A stretch of 64,000 bases of DNA, from the NCBI RefSeq assembly GCF_905171775.1, contig NC_053499.1, forward strand, positions 25,883,686 through 25,947,685, given 5' to 3'. Of this stretch, positions 11,292-23,339 are shown piece by piece. The position numbers were made by a program, and so were the translations under genes. Origin of the DNA: Rana temporaria (taxonomy: Eukaryota > Chordata > Amphibia > Anura > Ranidae). Below the pieces are notes generated by a model. The model searched no databases and was not told the origin of the DNA. It saw only the letters and a program-made list of their open reading frames with translations. How positions within the stretch are numbered: position 1 is the stretch's first letter; each line of letters starts with the position of its first letter.

Positions 11292-11761
11292 TCAAAGCGG
11301 TGGTTCACTTGATTTTTTTTTAAAAGCCAGTAGCTACAAATACAGCAGCTGCTGACTTTTAAAAAATGGACACTTACCTGTCCAGGTCGCCCGCGACATC
11401 AGCAGTCGAAGCCGAGCAATCGCTCGTCTCTCGGCTGCCATCCTCGGTGAGGGAATCGGGAAGTGAAGCGCTGCGGCTTCACTGCTCGGTTCTCTACTGC
11501 ATGCGCGAGTCGTGCTGCGCCGTTCCCGCTGGTCCCCGTTGTGTTCTGGGAGCCGAGTGTTCCCCAGAACACAACGGGGGGAGGGGTGACGCGGAGGGGC
11601 TGGACTCCCGCTGGAGTCTATACCAGGAAGTGGTGCAAATACCTGTTTTATACAGGCATCTACACCCCCTCCCCCCTGAAAGGTGTCAAATGCAACACCG
11701 GAGGGGGGGGGGGGGGCTTCCGGAAAGCAGAGGTTAACTTTTGGGTGAACCTCCACTTTAA
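11292..11761. mobile_element. MITE, AAAGCGG...CCACTTTAA family
   Basis: Left end CAAAGCGGTGGTTCACTTGA; right end GGGTGAACCTCCACTTTAA closing on TTAA at 11758-11761. The interior has a local palindrome at the ACACAACGGGG centre (around 11535-11575). No transposase. It is the best preserved relative of the copies at 1399, 27920 and 47610. Confidence 0.75.
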
Positions 11762-12984
11762 GATATTCCAAAGTGGGTCTCTTTTACAGCCTGCTGCCAT
11801 TTTGCTCCTCAAGGGAGGAATAAAGCATTTACAGCAATGTGCAGAAAGATCACAAGGTTTATAGGCTGCTTAGAAGGTTTCACTTTCATTTTTACTGCTT
11901 GCACTTCCTCCTCACACACACTTAGAGCCTGGTACAGATGAATTTCTCTTCAATTATACAGTTTGTAGTTTACATAGATTTGCAAAACAATGGGGGTAAA
12001 AAGGAATATTCCTGAACTCTGTTTTATCTCTTTGTTACTGTAAAATTGCAGTGCATCAGGGGCGGATCCAGAGTGGGGCACTGCCCCTGCCATGCCTGTG
12101 CGATGTGAATTCAGCCATACAAATGTAGGACTGAAATATTACAGTTGCACCAAAAAGGGTGCAGGACCTTTTTTTTGGTCCGCACTGGAATCAGATCGCA
12201 TGGGTGTGATCCGATTCCTACACCTTTTGACAGTTTGCACGGACAAACCGATCTGGGGGTGTCATTAACTTTGCATTGACACCCCCAGCGGTTCACAGAT
12301 GTCAGTGTAAACTGCCAGCAGGCGGTATGCGATGTGGGAACCCGCACTGGAATCGCACTGGTTCCTGCATCGCATAAATGTGAACCACGACTGAACCTCA
12401 CCAGAATTTGTCAGCGATATCTTCCTTATTGCAGGGTACAAATATGGGCCAGCAGTGTTGGGTCTCTAATCACTTGTCTACCTAAGTCAGCAGTAGAACA
12501 TCTCTGGAACTTCCCAGGAGCACCTAAACCAGGAACACCACATACGTCATAGCATGCCATGTCACTCACTGGTTGCTAGGCAGCAAGCGATAGCAACCAG
12601 TGCAGTGCGTTGGCCAGTAGAGGCCAGGCCAGCGGCATGGCGGTGCGGTCTCTCTTGGCACCGCTGCTGGTCTGCTGCCGAGTTGGTAATATTTTTTTTT
12701 GGGGGGGGGGGGTGGCAATTGTCCCATTGCACCCCCCCCCCCGTTATCTCAGCTTACATTCAGTGAATAATTTTACCAAAAATGTAAATATTGCAGAATA
12801 TACAGCCTCATGCTACATAACCAAGCTCCATTTCATGTTGTATAAACTAAATCATTAATGCATCTTAAATAGAAAAAAATATATATTTAGATTTGTAATC
12901 CAAAAGCATTTTAATAAAATAATGTGATAACATTTTTTTTAAAAAAATAAATAAAATCAGATTTTTTTTTAATCCCCGATTTTT
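11762..12984. other. arm of the large element plus unassigned repeats
   Basis: 11937-12055 belongs to the inverted arm of the 9664-15854 element. From 12056 a CAGGGGCGGATCCAGAG motif looks like another hAT terminus without a paired end that I can define. 12698-12742 contains G- and C-runs. No gene was seen. Confidence 0.45.
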
Positions 12985-13245
12985 ATCCACCTTGGTTTGT
13001 GAAAGTTATAGCATCTACAAACTATGGGATATACCGATTTATTTTTATTTTTAAAGCTACCAATGGCAGCGATCAGTGACTTATATTGGGACTGTGATAG
13101 TGTGGCAGACAATCTAAAACTAACTGACACTTTTCGGAAACTGAATAACTGCCATTGACACCTCCAGTAAAACCAATACATTAATCAGTGCCAATATTAA
13201 AGATTGTCACTGCACTAATGACACTGGCTGGGAAGGGGTTAACAT
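12985..13245. mobile_element. TTAA-type transposon interior fragment
   Basis: Matches the second half of the family (GTGAAAGTTATAGCATCTAC, CAATGGCAGCGATCAGTGAC, ACTGGCTGGGAAGGGGTTAA) but has neither terminus. Confidence 0.6.
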
Positions 13246-13341
13246 CTAGGGGGTAATCAAGGAGTTGGGCACAGGACTGCATTATACACAGAGCGCTGGA
13301 AACATTTTTAAGAATAGTTATGGTCAGCCAGGAATTCTACT

Positions 13342-13795
13342 TTAAAGCGGGGTTCCAACCACAATTAGCATTTTTTAAATGTATGTCCTTTCATCCTGCG
13401 TTTTTGGAATATAAATCGGGACACTTACTACTTTACAATCCGCCGCCGCTCCGCATAGATATTCAAAAAAGATAGTTTTATAAACTATGTCCACACCGTT
13501 GTCATTTTGCTTGTGGGCATTGTGAATCCCACAAGCACTTACTTCCTGGAAGTCTTGGATGGGGAGTGATAATTGGGCAGCGCACTGCATCCTGGGAAAT
13601 GATGACACATTTCCCAGGAGCATTAGAGGGAGATGATGTCAGGATCCTAGGCGATTCCAAAAGGCAGATTTTGTGGGCCCGCATAGCAACAGGCATTTCC
13701 AGATGAGTAAAAAGATCATTTTTTTTTATTATTTTTAAGGTCTAATGAGCACAATAATTAAAAAAAAATAATTTGGGATGGAAACTCCACTTTAA
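13342..13795. mobile_element. TTAA-flanked MITE (454 bp)
   Basis: TTAA at both ends with inverted termini: AAGCGGGGTTCCAACC on the left, GGGATGGAAACTCCACTT on the right. The interior pairs imperfectly around 13560-13625 (CTGGGAAATGATGACACATT, then TTCCCAGGAGC). No coding capacity. Confidence 0.75.
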
Positions 13796-14246
13796 GCATT
13801 GGTCATAAAAAAAAAAAAACATTATTGTAATCTGCCATGTCTACAAACCAGAATAAATTATTATTTCTCTACTTGATATTTGATCACTTGCCTCATATAA
13901 AGTCCCAAATCCCCCTCCTATTCCACTTTAAGGATCGGTAATCAGCAATATATTTTTGTTTATGGGTTCCATGGAAGTGCCAGAGGCTGTTTGAAGTTTT
14001 AGCACTTATCTGAAATCATCAGTGCTGAGACATAATGGTTGTTAGTGGAGATTTTCCTGAAGATATGTATAGCACTTAATATTTGTGATAAGACCACAAG
14101 CAGCCTGACTCAGCATGGCCGATATCAGATAATGGAAATGAATGGAACGAGTGCTGGAAAGCAATGCCGGTAGGAAGCTTGAATTCACAAAATCATTGAA
14201 CAGCCCCCACCCTGAGAAAGCAGAAAGTTTGTTATCAAATATATTA
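13796..14246. other. unassigned sequence
   Basis: No gene recognised. A further CCACTTTAAGGATCGG edge at about 13922 suggests an unpaired TTAA-type repeat end. Confidence 0.35.
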
Positions 14247-14247
14247 A

Positions 14248-14335
<88 letters not shown>
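14247..14335. repeat. (AT)n microsatellite
   Basis: About 88 bp of uninterrupted AT repeats inside the large element. The Tyr/Ile open frames are artefacts. Confidence 0.97.
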
Positions 14336-14339
<4 letters not shown>

Positions 14340-14418
14340 CCCCACGCCAGGAAACTAAAAAACGATCCCTTGCAGTTGGGCCGTAACAGTGATGTTAATT
14401 GTCCCAGTTGGTCTAGGG

Positions 14419-15070
14419 CAGGGATCTCCAATCTACGGCCCTCCAGCTGTTGTGGAACTACACATCCCACAAGGCATTGTAAAACTCTGACATTCACAGA
14501 CATGACTAGGAATGATGGGAATTGTAGTTCCTGAACAACTGCAGGTCCATAATTTGGAGACTCGAATGTGGACCTTTGCGCGCCTTTATCCAGCCCCTAA
14601 GGCACTATTCTCCCAATGATACAAGACACTATTCTCCCAACTGACAACAGCGTGGGCACTAGCCCTCCCAATGATACCAGCAACGTGGGCACTAGCCCTC
14701 CCAGTGATACCAACAATGTGGGCACTAGCCCTCCCAGTGATACCAACAACGTGGGCACTAGCCCTCCCAGTGATACCAACAACGTGGGCACTAGCCCTCC
14801 CAGTGATACCAACAACGTGGGCACTAGCCCTCCCAGTGATACCAACAACGTGGGCACTAGCCCTCCCAGTGATACCAACAACGTGGGCACTAGCCCTCCC
14901 AGTGATACCAACAACGGGGCGAGACTCTTCCACCTGATACCAAATGTGGCGAGGTTTACTCCCCCTGATGCCAGGAAAATTTCCACTCCTACTGGCCACA
15001 GTCCGGCCCCCCTAAAGTCTGAAGAATGATAATAAACTGGCCCTTTGTTTAGAAAGTTTGCAGACCCCTG
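14419..15070. mobile_element. hAT element with 8-bp TSD and internal minisatellite
   Basis: Starts CAGGGATCTCCAATC and ends GCAGACCCCTG. The flanking 8-mers are identical: GTCTAGGG at 14411-14418 and 15071-15078, the diagnostic hAT target-site duplication length. 652 bp, no transposase. Its left 100 bp (CCTCCAGCTGTTG, CACATCCCAC, GGCATTGTAA) is shared with the fragment at 51639-51750. The middle is a 33-bp tandem array. Confidence 0.9.
14640..14922. repeat. 33-bp minisatellite inside the hAT element
   Basis: About 8-9 near-identical units with the core GTGGGCACTAGCCCTCCCAG followed by TGATACCAACAAC. The unit is a multiple of three, so up to five frames stay open; none is a gene. Confidence 0.95.
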
Positions 15071-15630
15071 GTCTAGGGGATTACCCAATCCTCTGCACTT
15101 CCCCAAAGCTACATCAGTCCCCACAGCTTCTTCTCCCCATGCTCCAGCAGTCTTATGCTGTGTACACACGACCGTTATTCATGTCATGGGAAAAAAAAAA
15201 ACAACGTTTTTCTCTACGTGAATCCTCTCAACCCTCAAGGTCGAGCAAAGCGCGGCGACGTACAACATCCAAGATAACATGCAATGCATTCACACAATTT
15301 CACAGTAACCGTGAGATAAAACAAAGTTCAGGAAGATTCCTTTATCCCATTGTTTTGCAAATCTAAGTACACTACAAACTGTACGATTGAATTGGTTCTG
15401 ATATCACTGTTTAGCTTATTATTCTAAATAGGAAAGCTTCATATTGTTTGCAAACATTAAAGATTTTAACTACCAGTCCATTAAAATAAATAGGGCTGTC
15501 TGAGTCAACAGCGGGTCAGAGGAGGAGCCGCTGCGGGACACAGATGACAGTTGGTCTTTAAAAAAAAAATTATAGAGCGATATCTCTATATAAAAAAAAA
15601 AAAAAAAAAAACACACACATGATTAAATAT

Positions 15631-15779
<149 letters not shown>

Positions 15780-15854
15780 CTCAAGCTTTATTTATTTTTT
15801 AAAACAAAGAAAAATCAAGCCTTTTTACTAGCAATTTAAATCAAATCCACCCTG

Positions 15855-16615
15855 CCAGAACTTAAAATAAAAAAATAAAAAAATCGAAATAAATCCCACT
15901 TCAGTTCCAACCACAGAAAAAGTCACCAGCACTTGATAAATGAGGCCACGCTTATGTAAACCAGCAATCACATATGACGATCTACTCCACAAAGCTCACA
16001 ATTGTCCCCACAATGGACCCCCTGCTGAAAAGAGATAAAAAGCAGTTGAAGAGTTAATGAGCACCGATATGCTTCCGTGTCTTCGCACCTTTTTTTGTTC
16101 CAACGAAGGACATGATTTCTTTGCAAAAAGTGCAATTATTCCAAGAAACACACTTAGCTCAGTTAAGTGAATCATATTATTCATGCCAGGTAGGCAACTA
16201 CCGCACTGCATAGCTCTAAATGAGGTGCAAGGTTCCTTGAGGTTAATACACCGATCTGGGAGAAAAATTGCGCTCTGCAATGTAGTGTTTATTTATAGGT
16301 AACTGTTCAGTACCTTTGTTGGAGCTGTGCGTTTATTCTGCATGTACCGTACGTTCGCTTTCTACACCTGAAATGTTGTACTGATTATTTCTGGCATCAT
16401 GTACACCTATGGGAAGCACGCTTGATCGTCATGTACACCTATGGGCACCTATGGGCAGCATGTCATGATCATGACTAAGCACTAAGTAATAGTGTGAAAC
16501 GCGTCAGCTGGTGTCCTGTTTGCAGTGGCATGCACTTTGTGATCCTGTTTTATCAATAAAAAGCAATATTTTTGGAGTGCGGCTGTCCAGACATTCCTTT
16601 TTATCTTGTGCCAGT
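15855..16615. other. unassigned sequence with a GTGAAACGCGTC repeat motif
   Basis: No gene seen. Around 16494-16590 the motif GTGAAACGCGTCAGCTGG is followed by TTTTATCAATAAAAAGC and a GGAGTGCGGCTG block. A similar motif lies inverted at 51795-51850, so this is probably the 3' part of a dispersed repeat. Confidence 0.4.
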
Positions 16616-16684
16616 ATAATGGACAGCTATAGAATTTGTGTTGGGAGTATTTAACAGTCATCTATGAAAATGTATACTACATGT

Positions 16685-17106
16685 TAGGGCTAGGAAAAAA
16701 CAAAAACAAAAAAAAAACGATTTGAATCGTGAATCGAAGGTCAAATCGATTCAGATTTTGACCAAATCGATTTTTGTTTCCATAGGACCGGCGCTCCGCA
16801 GACTAGGCTGAAGCCGCGACCTCGCCTAAAAAAAAATCCTGCCCGCAGCTCGCCACGATCCTGGGAAAAGGCCGCGGACTAGGCCGAAGCCTTTTCCCAG
16901 GATCGCGGCGAGCAGGATTTTTTTTAGGCGAGGCCGTGGCTCTGGCCTAGTCTGCGGCGTTTTCCCAGGATCGCGGCGGACTAGGCCGAAGCCGCGGCCT
17001 CGCCTAAAAACTCCAAAAAAAAAAAATTGATTTGAATTGTGAATCAAGTTAAAAAAATAAAAATAAAAATCGCTGATTTTTTTTGGGCCAAAATCGCCCA
17101 GCTCTA
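16685..17106. mobile_element. hAT element, 8-bp TSD CTACATGT
   Basis: Begins TAGGGCTAGGAAAA and ends GCCCAGCTCTA. Flanked by CTACATGT at 16677-16684 and 17107-17114. The subtermini carry ATTTGAATCGTGAATCGA and its degraded inverse. The GC-rich core has a palindrome around CCTTTTCCCAGGATCGCGGC. Non-autonomous, 422 bp. Confidence 0.9.
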
Positions 17107-17236
17107 CTACATGTTCACAGTTATGTATTGGTGTCGGCAGTATCCTGTTCTCAGTCAGCATCAATGGACAGCTATGTCTGAAAACAAACAGCCACAGACA
17201 GTGTATACCAATTTATCGTCCAAAGTCACCATATAC

Positions 17237-17957
17237 CAGGCATGTCCAAAGTCCAGCCCGGGGGCCAATTGGAGCCCCTGTTCCAGTTTAATGTGGCCCC
17301 CCTGGTAATTTGGATATATACTGTATTTATCGGCGCTGCCTCGGAGGGGACAGGGAGAGGGGGAACGAATACTGTCAAATTACATACAGGAGAAACTCCT
17401 GTTTACTCAGCGACATCTGTAATAGGAAGTCCCGTCTCCTGGGCTGCCATTGGACGACTGCTCTGTCTATCATAGGAGGTGGGACAAATTGGAATAAAGA
17501 GGCTGCTGTGTAAACAGGAGATTCTCCTGTATGTAATCTGTTGGTGCTCATCCCGTGTCCCCCTTCCCTCCGAAGACTGCAGATGGATATCGATCAGGCT
17601 TCATTCATGGCAATGGAGAGGCTGCATTCATGGCAATGGTGAGGCTGCATTCATGGCAATGACCCTTATTTTGCTTCAGTTTTTTTATTTACATTTTTTT
17701 CCCCTGAAACTTCCCTCCTAAAGTGAAGGTGTGTGTTATACGCCGATAAATACGGTATAACGCGCCCACGCTCATCTCTTCACCACACACAGCCACAAAG
17801 GCAAGAGAATTTGTGTTGGGCAGTGTATTAGTGCTCGAACAAACACACTTAGACCAAATTTTAATTGGTTCAAAGAATGTCAGGCAAAATGGTTGGCCCT
17901 TACGCATGTTCACTTCATCAAATCTGGCCCTCTTTGAAAGAAGTTTGGACACCCCTG
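17237..17957. mobile_element. hAT element, 8-bp TSD CCATATAC
   Basis: CAGGCATGTCCAAAGTCCAG at the left pairs with CTTTGAAAGAAGTTTGGACA then CCCCTG at the right. CCATATAC occurs at 17229-17236 and 17958-17965. The element is non-coding and is itself interrupted by a TA-flanked MITE at 17321-17755. Confidence 0.9.
17321..17755. mobile_element. TA-flanked MITE (CCGTATTTATCGGCG family), nested
   Basis: TA, then CTGTATTTATCGGCG on the left; CGCCGATAAATACGG then TA on the right. The interior contains an inverted pair around the GAGAAACTCCTGTTTAC / GTAAACAGGAGATTCTCC blocks. Same family as 55353-55818 and the 3' end at 56252-56536. Confidence 0.85.
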
Positions 17958-18237
17958 CCATATACAATGCACAGTTTACATCCATTGTGATGAGCAGCTA
18001 CAGAGATAATGTGTTCACTTTCATGAGCATCACTCTCCGATATGGAAAGCATACTTGGCATGTTCACCATTACCAACAGACATCTATGGACTGTGCACGA
18101 TAAATACCATGGACAACCACTGCAAGTGTGTTACTCATGATCAGCACCACCTACACCCGACGACAATGTACTGTGTATGTTCAGAACTGTGGACAGCAAA
18201 GGACAGAGCTCTGTTGATGTTCAAGACCAGGGGTCTC

Positions 18238-18490
18238 CAAATTATCCAACCAAAAGGGCCGGTTCACTGTCCCCTAGACTTTAGGGGGGGCTAGAGTGCC
18301 CGTAGTTGGTAGAAAGAGGAATAGAACCACGTTGATGGTATTATTGGAAGGAATTGTGCCCCATTGCTGGTGTCAGAAGGACGAAAAGTCAGTAGAAAGA
18401 ATGGTGCCCCCACATTGGAGTCAGTGGGACAAATGGTGCCCCAAGGCTTGGATAAAAGGCAAGCAAAGGGCCGCAGTATGGAGACCACTG
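18238..18490. mobile_element. short hAT element, imperfect 8-bp TSD
   Basis: CAGGGGTCTCCAAATTATCC at the left, GTATGGAGACCACTG at the right. The flanks TTCAAGAC (18230-18237) and TTCTAGAC (18491-18498) match at 7 of 8 bases. The interior GGAAGGAATTGTGCCCCATT relates it to the array at 7868-8424. Confidence 0.85.
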
Positions 18491-20721
18491 TTCTAGACAA
18501 TGAACATCTATATGGTTGGTCTACTGTTCGTGTGAAGCACCATTGAAACATAAGAAAAATGTAATGTTCTCATTCAGAAAAGTGGACAACTATAGGCACT
18601 GCACTGTTCAAGTCCAGTATCATGAACACCTATAAATAGTGCACCCTGCATGTTCAGCTCCATTGAATTCATTTCACAGTGTATTTCTAATGTTCAGAAC
18701 CATTCACATTCAGAACTGTGCACTGTATTGTTCATGGCCATGCACAACTATGGGCAATATTGGTTCATGCAAGGACAAGGGAGAGCTATGGGCAGTTCAG
18801 TGTTCAAGTTCAGCATCCATGCCACCTATGAACAAAGTATTGCTCAAGTTCAGCATCCATGCCACCTATGAACAAAGTATTGCTCAAGTTCAGCATCCAT
18901 GCCACCTATGAACAAAGTATTGCTCAAGTTCAGCATCCATGCCACCTATGAACAAAGTATTGCTCAAGTTCAGCATCCATGCCACCTATGAACAAAGTAT
19001 TGCTCAAGTTCAGCATCACTGCCACCTATGAACAAAGTATTGCTCAAGTTCAGCATCACTGCCACCTATGAACAAAGTATTGCTCAAGTTCAGCACCGTG
19101 GCAGCTATGAGCAGTGCCCTGTGCCCATGTTCAGCACCATGGCAGCTATGGGCAGTGCCCTGTGCCCATGTTCAGCACCATGGCAGCTATGGGCAGTGCC
19201 CTGTGCCCATGTTCAGCACCATGGCAGCTATGGGCAGTGCCCTGTTCAGCACCATGGCAGCTATGGGCAGTGCCCTGTTCAGCACCATGGCAGCTATGGG
19301 CAGTGCCCTGTTCAGCACCATGGCAGCTATGGGCAGTGCCCTGTTCAGCACCATGGCAGCTATGGGCAGTGCCCTGTTCAGCACCATGGCAGCTATGGGC
19401 AGTGCCCTGTTCAGCACCATGGCAGCTATGGGCAGTGCCCTGTTCAGCACCATGGCAGCTATGGGCAGTGTCCTGTTCAGCACCATGGCAGCTATGGGCA
19501 GTGCCCTGTTCAGCAGCTATGGGCAGTGCCCTGTTACATGTTTATGGGAAGTGCCCTGTTACATGTTCAGTACCATGGCAGCTATGGGCAATGCCCTGTT
19601 CCATATTCAGTACCATGGCAGCTATGGGCAGTGCATTGTTCAATACCAAAGACAAGAATGTGCAGTTCACCATTTATTTACAGTATATGACCATGGACAG
19701 CGCTATTGTGCCATTCACGTGCACTGCTCTACCCTAAAGCCACCCTCTAACTAACCTTGCGTGTAACTCAAACACTAGAAAGTTAACCACATACCAATCT
19801 CTAGTACACCAGGAGGCTACACTGCAGACTAAGCCTTTCTACATTGAAATATAAATATTAATAAAGAAATCCCTGTGCTATTATATAGAAATATCCCCAA
19901 ATAAAACAAAGTATCCCCAACACAATACATGTAAAATCAGAAGTGTAGACAGCTATGATCAGTGCATGGTTCATGTTCAGCACCATGGACAGCGATGGGC
20001 AAGTTAGAGGTGTTCAATGTTTAGTGCCATGGACAGCACTGTTTAGTTCATGACCATGCACAACTATGAGCAATATATTGGTTCATGTAAGGACAATGGA
20101 GAGCCATGGTCAGTTCAGTGCACTGTTCAAGTTCAGCATCACTACTGCCACCTATGAACAAAGTATTGCTCAAGTTCAGAAGTGTGGACAGCTATGGGTA
20201 GTGCCCTGTTCTATGTTCAGTACCATGGGAGCTATGGACAGCATCCCGTTTCAGTACCATGGCAGCCATGGGCAGTGCCCTGTTCAGTACCATGGCAGCC
20301 ATGGGCAGTGCCCTGTTCAGTACCATGGCAGCTATCGGCAGTGCCCTGTTCAATACCATGGCAGCTATGGGCAGTGCCTTGTTCCATGTTTAGTACCATG
20401 GCAGCTATGGGCAGTCTGTGGTTTATGCTCAGTGTGAAGTACAGCTACAGACTGCACGTTCAGTGGTAAAGATAGCTATATGCAGTGCCCTGTTCATGTT
20501 CAGCACCAGTGGCACCTGTGGACTACTTAATGTTCATATTCAGCTCCACTGACATCATTACACAACATATTTGAAATGTGAAGAACCATTTGTATTCAGA
20601 ACTGTGGGTGGCTATGTGCACTGCATATAGTTCAAGACCATGAAAAACTATGGGCAATGTTCATGTTAGGACAATGGACAGCTATGGGCAGTGCATAGTT
20701 CATGTTCAATGCCAAAGACAA

Positions 20722-21135
20722 GAATCTGATTTTCCGACAACAATTGTGTGATGGCAGGTTTTTGACGGATAATCCGACCGTCTGTACGCTCTATCGGACA
20801 ATTGTTGTCGGAATTTCTGACAACAAATGTGGAATAGCCATGCTCTCAAATTTTCCGACAACAAATGTGTGCTGTCGGATTATTCGATCGTGTGTACACA
20901 AGCCCATCGGACTAAAATCCACAGTACAAAACACACATTTTCCGAACCAATGCTAACCATAAGACAACATTAGCAGAAGTTGCCCAAAGGGTGGGGCTAA
21001 AGAGCAGAAAAACCGTGTAGATGTGTATGTTGGCTGAAAAAGTTCTGCCTTCTGTATGCAGAACAAGTTCGGACACCCTCCACACAAAATTCCACAGATT
21101 TGTCCGATGGAAATCCGATCGTGTGTATGAGGTTT
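20722..21135. mobile_element. foldback MITE (GTGTGTAYGAGG type)
   Basis: Inserted in the 40-bp array. Left end CTGATTTTCCGACAACAATT; right end CCGATCGTGTGTATGAGG. Multiple internal inverted repeats of CCGACAACAA and GGATTATTCGATCGTGTG. Non-coding. Edges are approximate. Confidence 0.65.
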
Positions 21136-22045
21136 TATGCACAACAGACATCTATGGGTAGTGCATTATTCAGGTTCAGCACCACGGACAGCAATGGGTA
21201 GTGTATTATTCAGGTTCAGCACCACGGACATCTATTGGTAGTGTATTATTCAGGTTCAGCGCCACGGACATCAATGGGTAGTGTATTATTCAGGTTCAGC
21301 ACCACGGACATCTATTGGTAGTGTATTATTCAGGTTCAGCGCCACGGACATCAATGGGTAGTGTATTATTCAGGTTCAGCGCCACGGACATCAATGGGTA
21401 GTGTATTATTCAGGTTCAGCGCCACGGACATCTATGGGTAGTGCATTATTCAGGTTCAGCACCACAGACAGCAATAGGTAGTGTATTATTCAGGTTCAGC
21501 ACGACGGACAGCAATGGGTAGTGTATTATTCAGGTTCAGCGCCACGGACAGCAATGGGTAGTGTATTATTCAGGTTCAGCGCCACGGACAGCAATGGGTA
21601 GTGTATTATTCAGGTTCAGCGCCACGGACATCAATGGGTAGTGTATTATTCAGGTTCAGCGCCACGGACATCAATGGGTAGTGTATTATTCAGGTTCAGC
21701 GCCACGGACAGCAATGGGTAGTGTATTATTCAGGTTCAGCACGACGGACAGCAATGGGTAGTGTATTATTCAGGTTCAGCGCCACGGACAGCAATAGGTA
21801 GTGTATTATTCAGGTTCAGCACGACGGACAGCAATGGGTAGTGTATTATTCAGGTTCAGCGCCACGGACAGCAATGGGTAGTGCATTATTCAGGTTCAGC
21901 ACCACAGACAGCAATAGGTAGTGTATTATTCAGGTTCAGCGCCACGGACAGCAATGGGTAGTGTATTATTCAGGTTCAGCGCCACGGACATCTATGGGTA
22001 GTGCATTATTCAGGTTCAGCACCACAGACAGCAATAGGTAGTGTA

Positions 22046-22556
22046 TTAAAGCGGGGGTTCACCCAAAAATCAACTTTCTGCTATTAGATCCAGCATACTG
22101 CTGACATCTGCAGTATGCCGTTTTTTTTTTTTTACTTATCGTTTTATCAGCCGTTGTTATCCGGCTCCGAGCGGGGATTCCTTCCGGGTATAGGCGTTCC
22201 TAAGCCAAGCGGAGTTGATTGACGGGCTGCTAAAGCGCATCACGCCTTCCGAAAATACCCAAAGTGACACTCGAGTGTTTACGGCGCCTGCGCAGTCAGC
22301 TCTACACGGCAGGCGCAGGCGCCGTAAACACCCGAGTGTCACCTCGGGTATTTTCGGAAAGCGTGACGCGCTTTAGCAGCCCATCAATCAAATCCGCTTG
22401 GCTTAGGAACGCCTATCCCCCACTCGGAGCCGGATAACAACGCCTGATAAAACGATAAGTACAAAAAAAAACAGCATACTGCAGATGTCAGCAGTATGCT
22501 GGATCTAATGGCAGAAAGTTGATTTTTGGGTGAACCTCCGCTTTAATTAGGTTCAG
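22046..22556. mobile_element. near-perfect palindromic MITE in 40-bp array
   Basis: TTAAAGCGGGGGTTCACCC on the left and GGGTGAACCTCCGCTTTAA on the right. The arms pair almost along their whole length, e.g. AGTATGCTGGATCTAATGGC against its inverse, and GGCGCCTGCGCAG against CAGGCGCAGGCGCC flanking the centre near 22300. It splits one 40-bp unit (GTGTATTA | TTAGGTTCAGC). The high arm identity implies a recent insertion. Confidence 0.9.
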
Positions 22557-22799
22557 CACCACGGACAGCAATGGGTAGTGTATTATTCAGGTTCAGCACC
22601 ACGGACAGCAATGGACAGTTCATATTCAGCACCACAGACAGCTGCTGAACAAAGCAGGACCTGTCTGCAGGTACATTCTAAAACAGGGGTGTCAAACTCA
22701 AATTCATCGGGGGGCCACATCAGCAGTATGGTTTCCCTGAAAGGGCCGGTTGTATCTGTAGAACTATGTATCTAATCTTTATTATCATTGCGCTATGTA

Positions 22800-23103
22800 C
22801 AGAGTGCAGGGGGCAGGATTGCGCTACGTACAGAGTGCCGGGGGTCAGGATTGCGCTACGTACAGAGTGCCGGGGGTCAGGATTGCGCTACGTACAGAGT
22901 GCCGGGGGTCAGGATTGCGCTACGTACAGAGTGCCGGGGGTCAGGATTGCGCTACGTACAGAGTGCCGGGGGTCAGGATTGCGCTACGTACAGAGTGCCG
23001 GGGGTCAGGATTGCGCTACGTACAGAGTGCCGGGGGTCAGGATTGCGCTACGTACAGAGTGCCGGGGGTCAGGATTGCGCTACGTACAGAGTGCCAGGGT
23101 CAG
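22800..23103. repeat. 32-bp minisatellite
   Basis: Nine to ten units with the core GATTGCGCTACGTACAGAGT followed by GCCGGGGGTCAG. They are nearly identical, except for a first unit with GCAGGGGGCAG and a final unit with GCCAGGGTCAG. Confidence 0.95.
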
Positions 23104-23339
23104 GAGTGTACTATACAGTGTGCAACATCTCATTTCCACCCCTCCTCCTGGGTTCTGACCTCTGCACCCATGACTCTCCTCCCATCCCCCCACCTCCACA
23201 GCACCCCCCCCCCAAAAAAGTTTCCTCACATCTGTACTCTCTCATACATTCGTACCTGGAGCTGTCAGCAATCTCTGCCACTATGCTGGGCTGCTCACAA
23301 AAAAAAGGGCGTCGCTGGAGGGAGGAGGTGAGAGCAGCG

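Larger units (their letters stand above)
16616..22675. repeat. ancient ~40-bp tandem array hosting many insertions
   Basis: Units share the frame 'GGACAGCTATGGGCAGTG ... TTCATGTTCAGCACCATG'. They are highly diverged at 16616-18780, regular at 18790-19090 (CACCTATGAACAAAGTATTG), 19090-19640 (CATGGCAGCTATGGGCAGTG) and 20180-20420, and nearly identical 40-mers at 21141-22045 (GTATTATTCAGGTTCAGC...). hAT elements at 16685, 17237 and 18238 and MITEs at about 20722 and 22046 interrupt it. The frames are open by repetition only. Confidence 0.85.

Noticed and set aside
14597..15169. 190-codon frame with LVSLGGLVPTL repeats
   Set aside because: 33-bp array of the hAT element at 14419-15070, open in most frames.
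19028..19754. Frames of 207-228 codons with APWQLWAVPC or HGSYGQCPVQ repeats
   Set aside because: Tandem repeat without stops; all three plus frames are open, so no protein is favoured.
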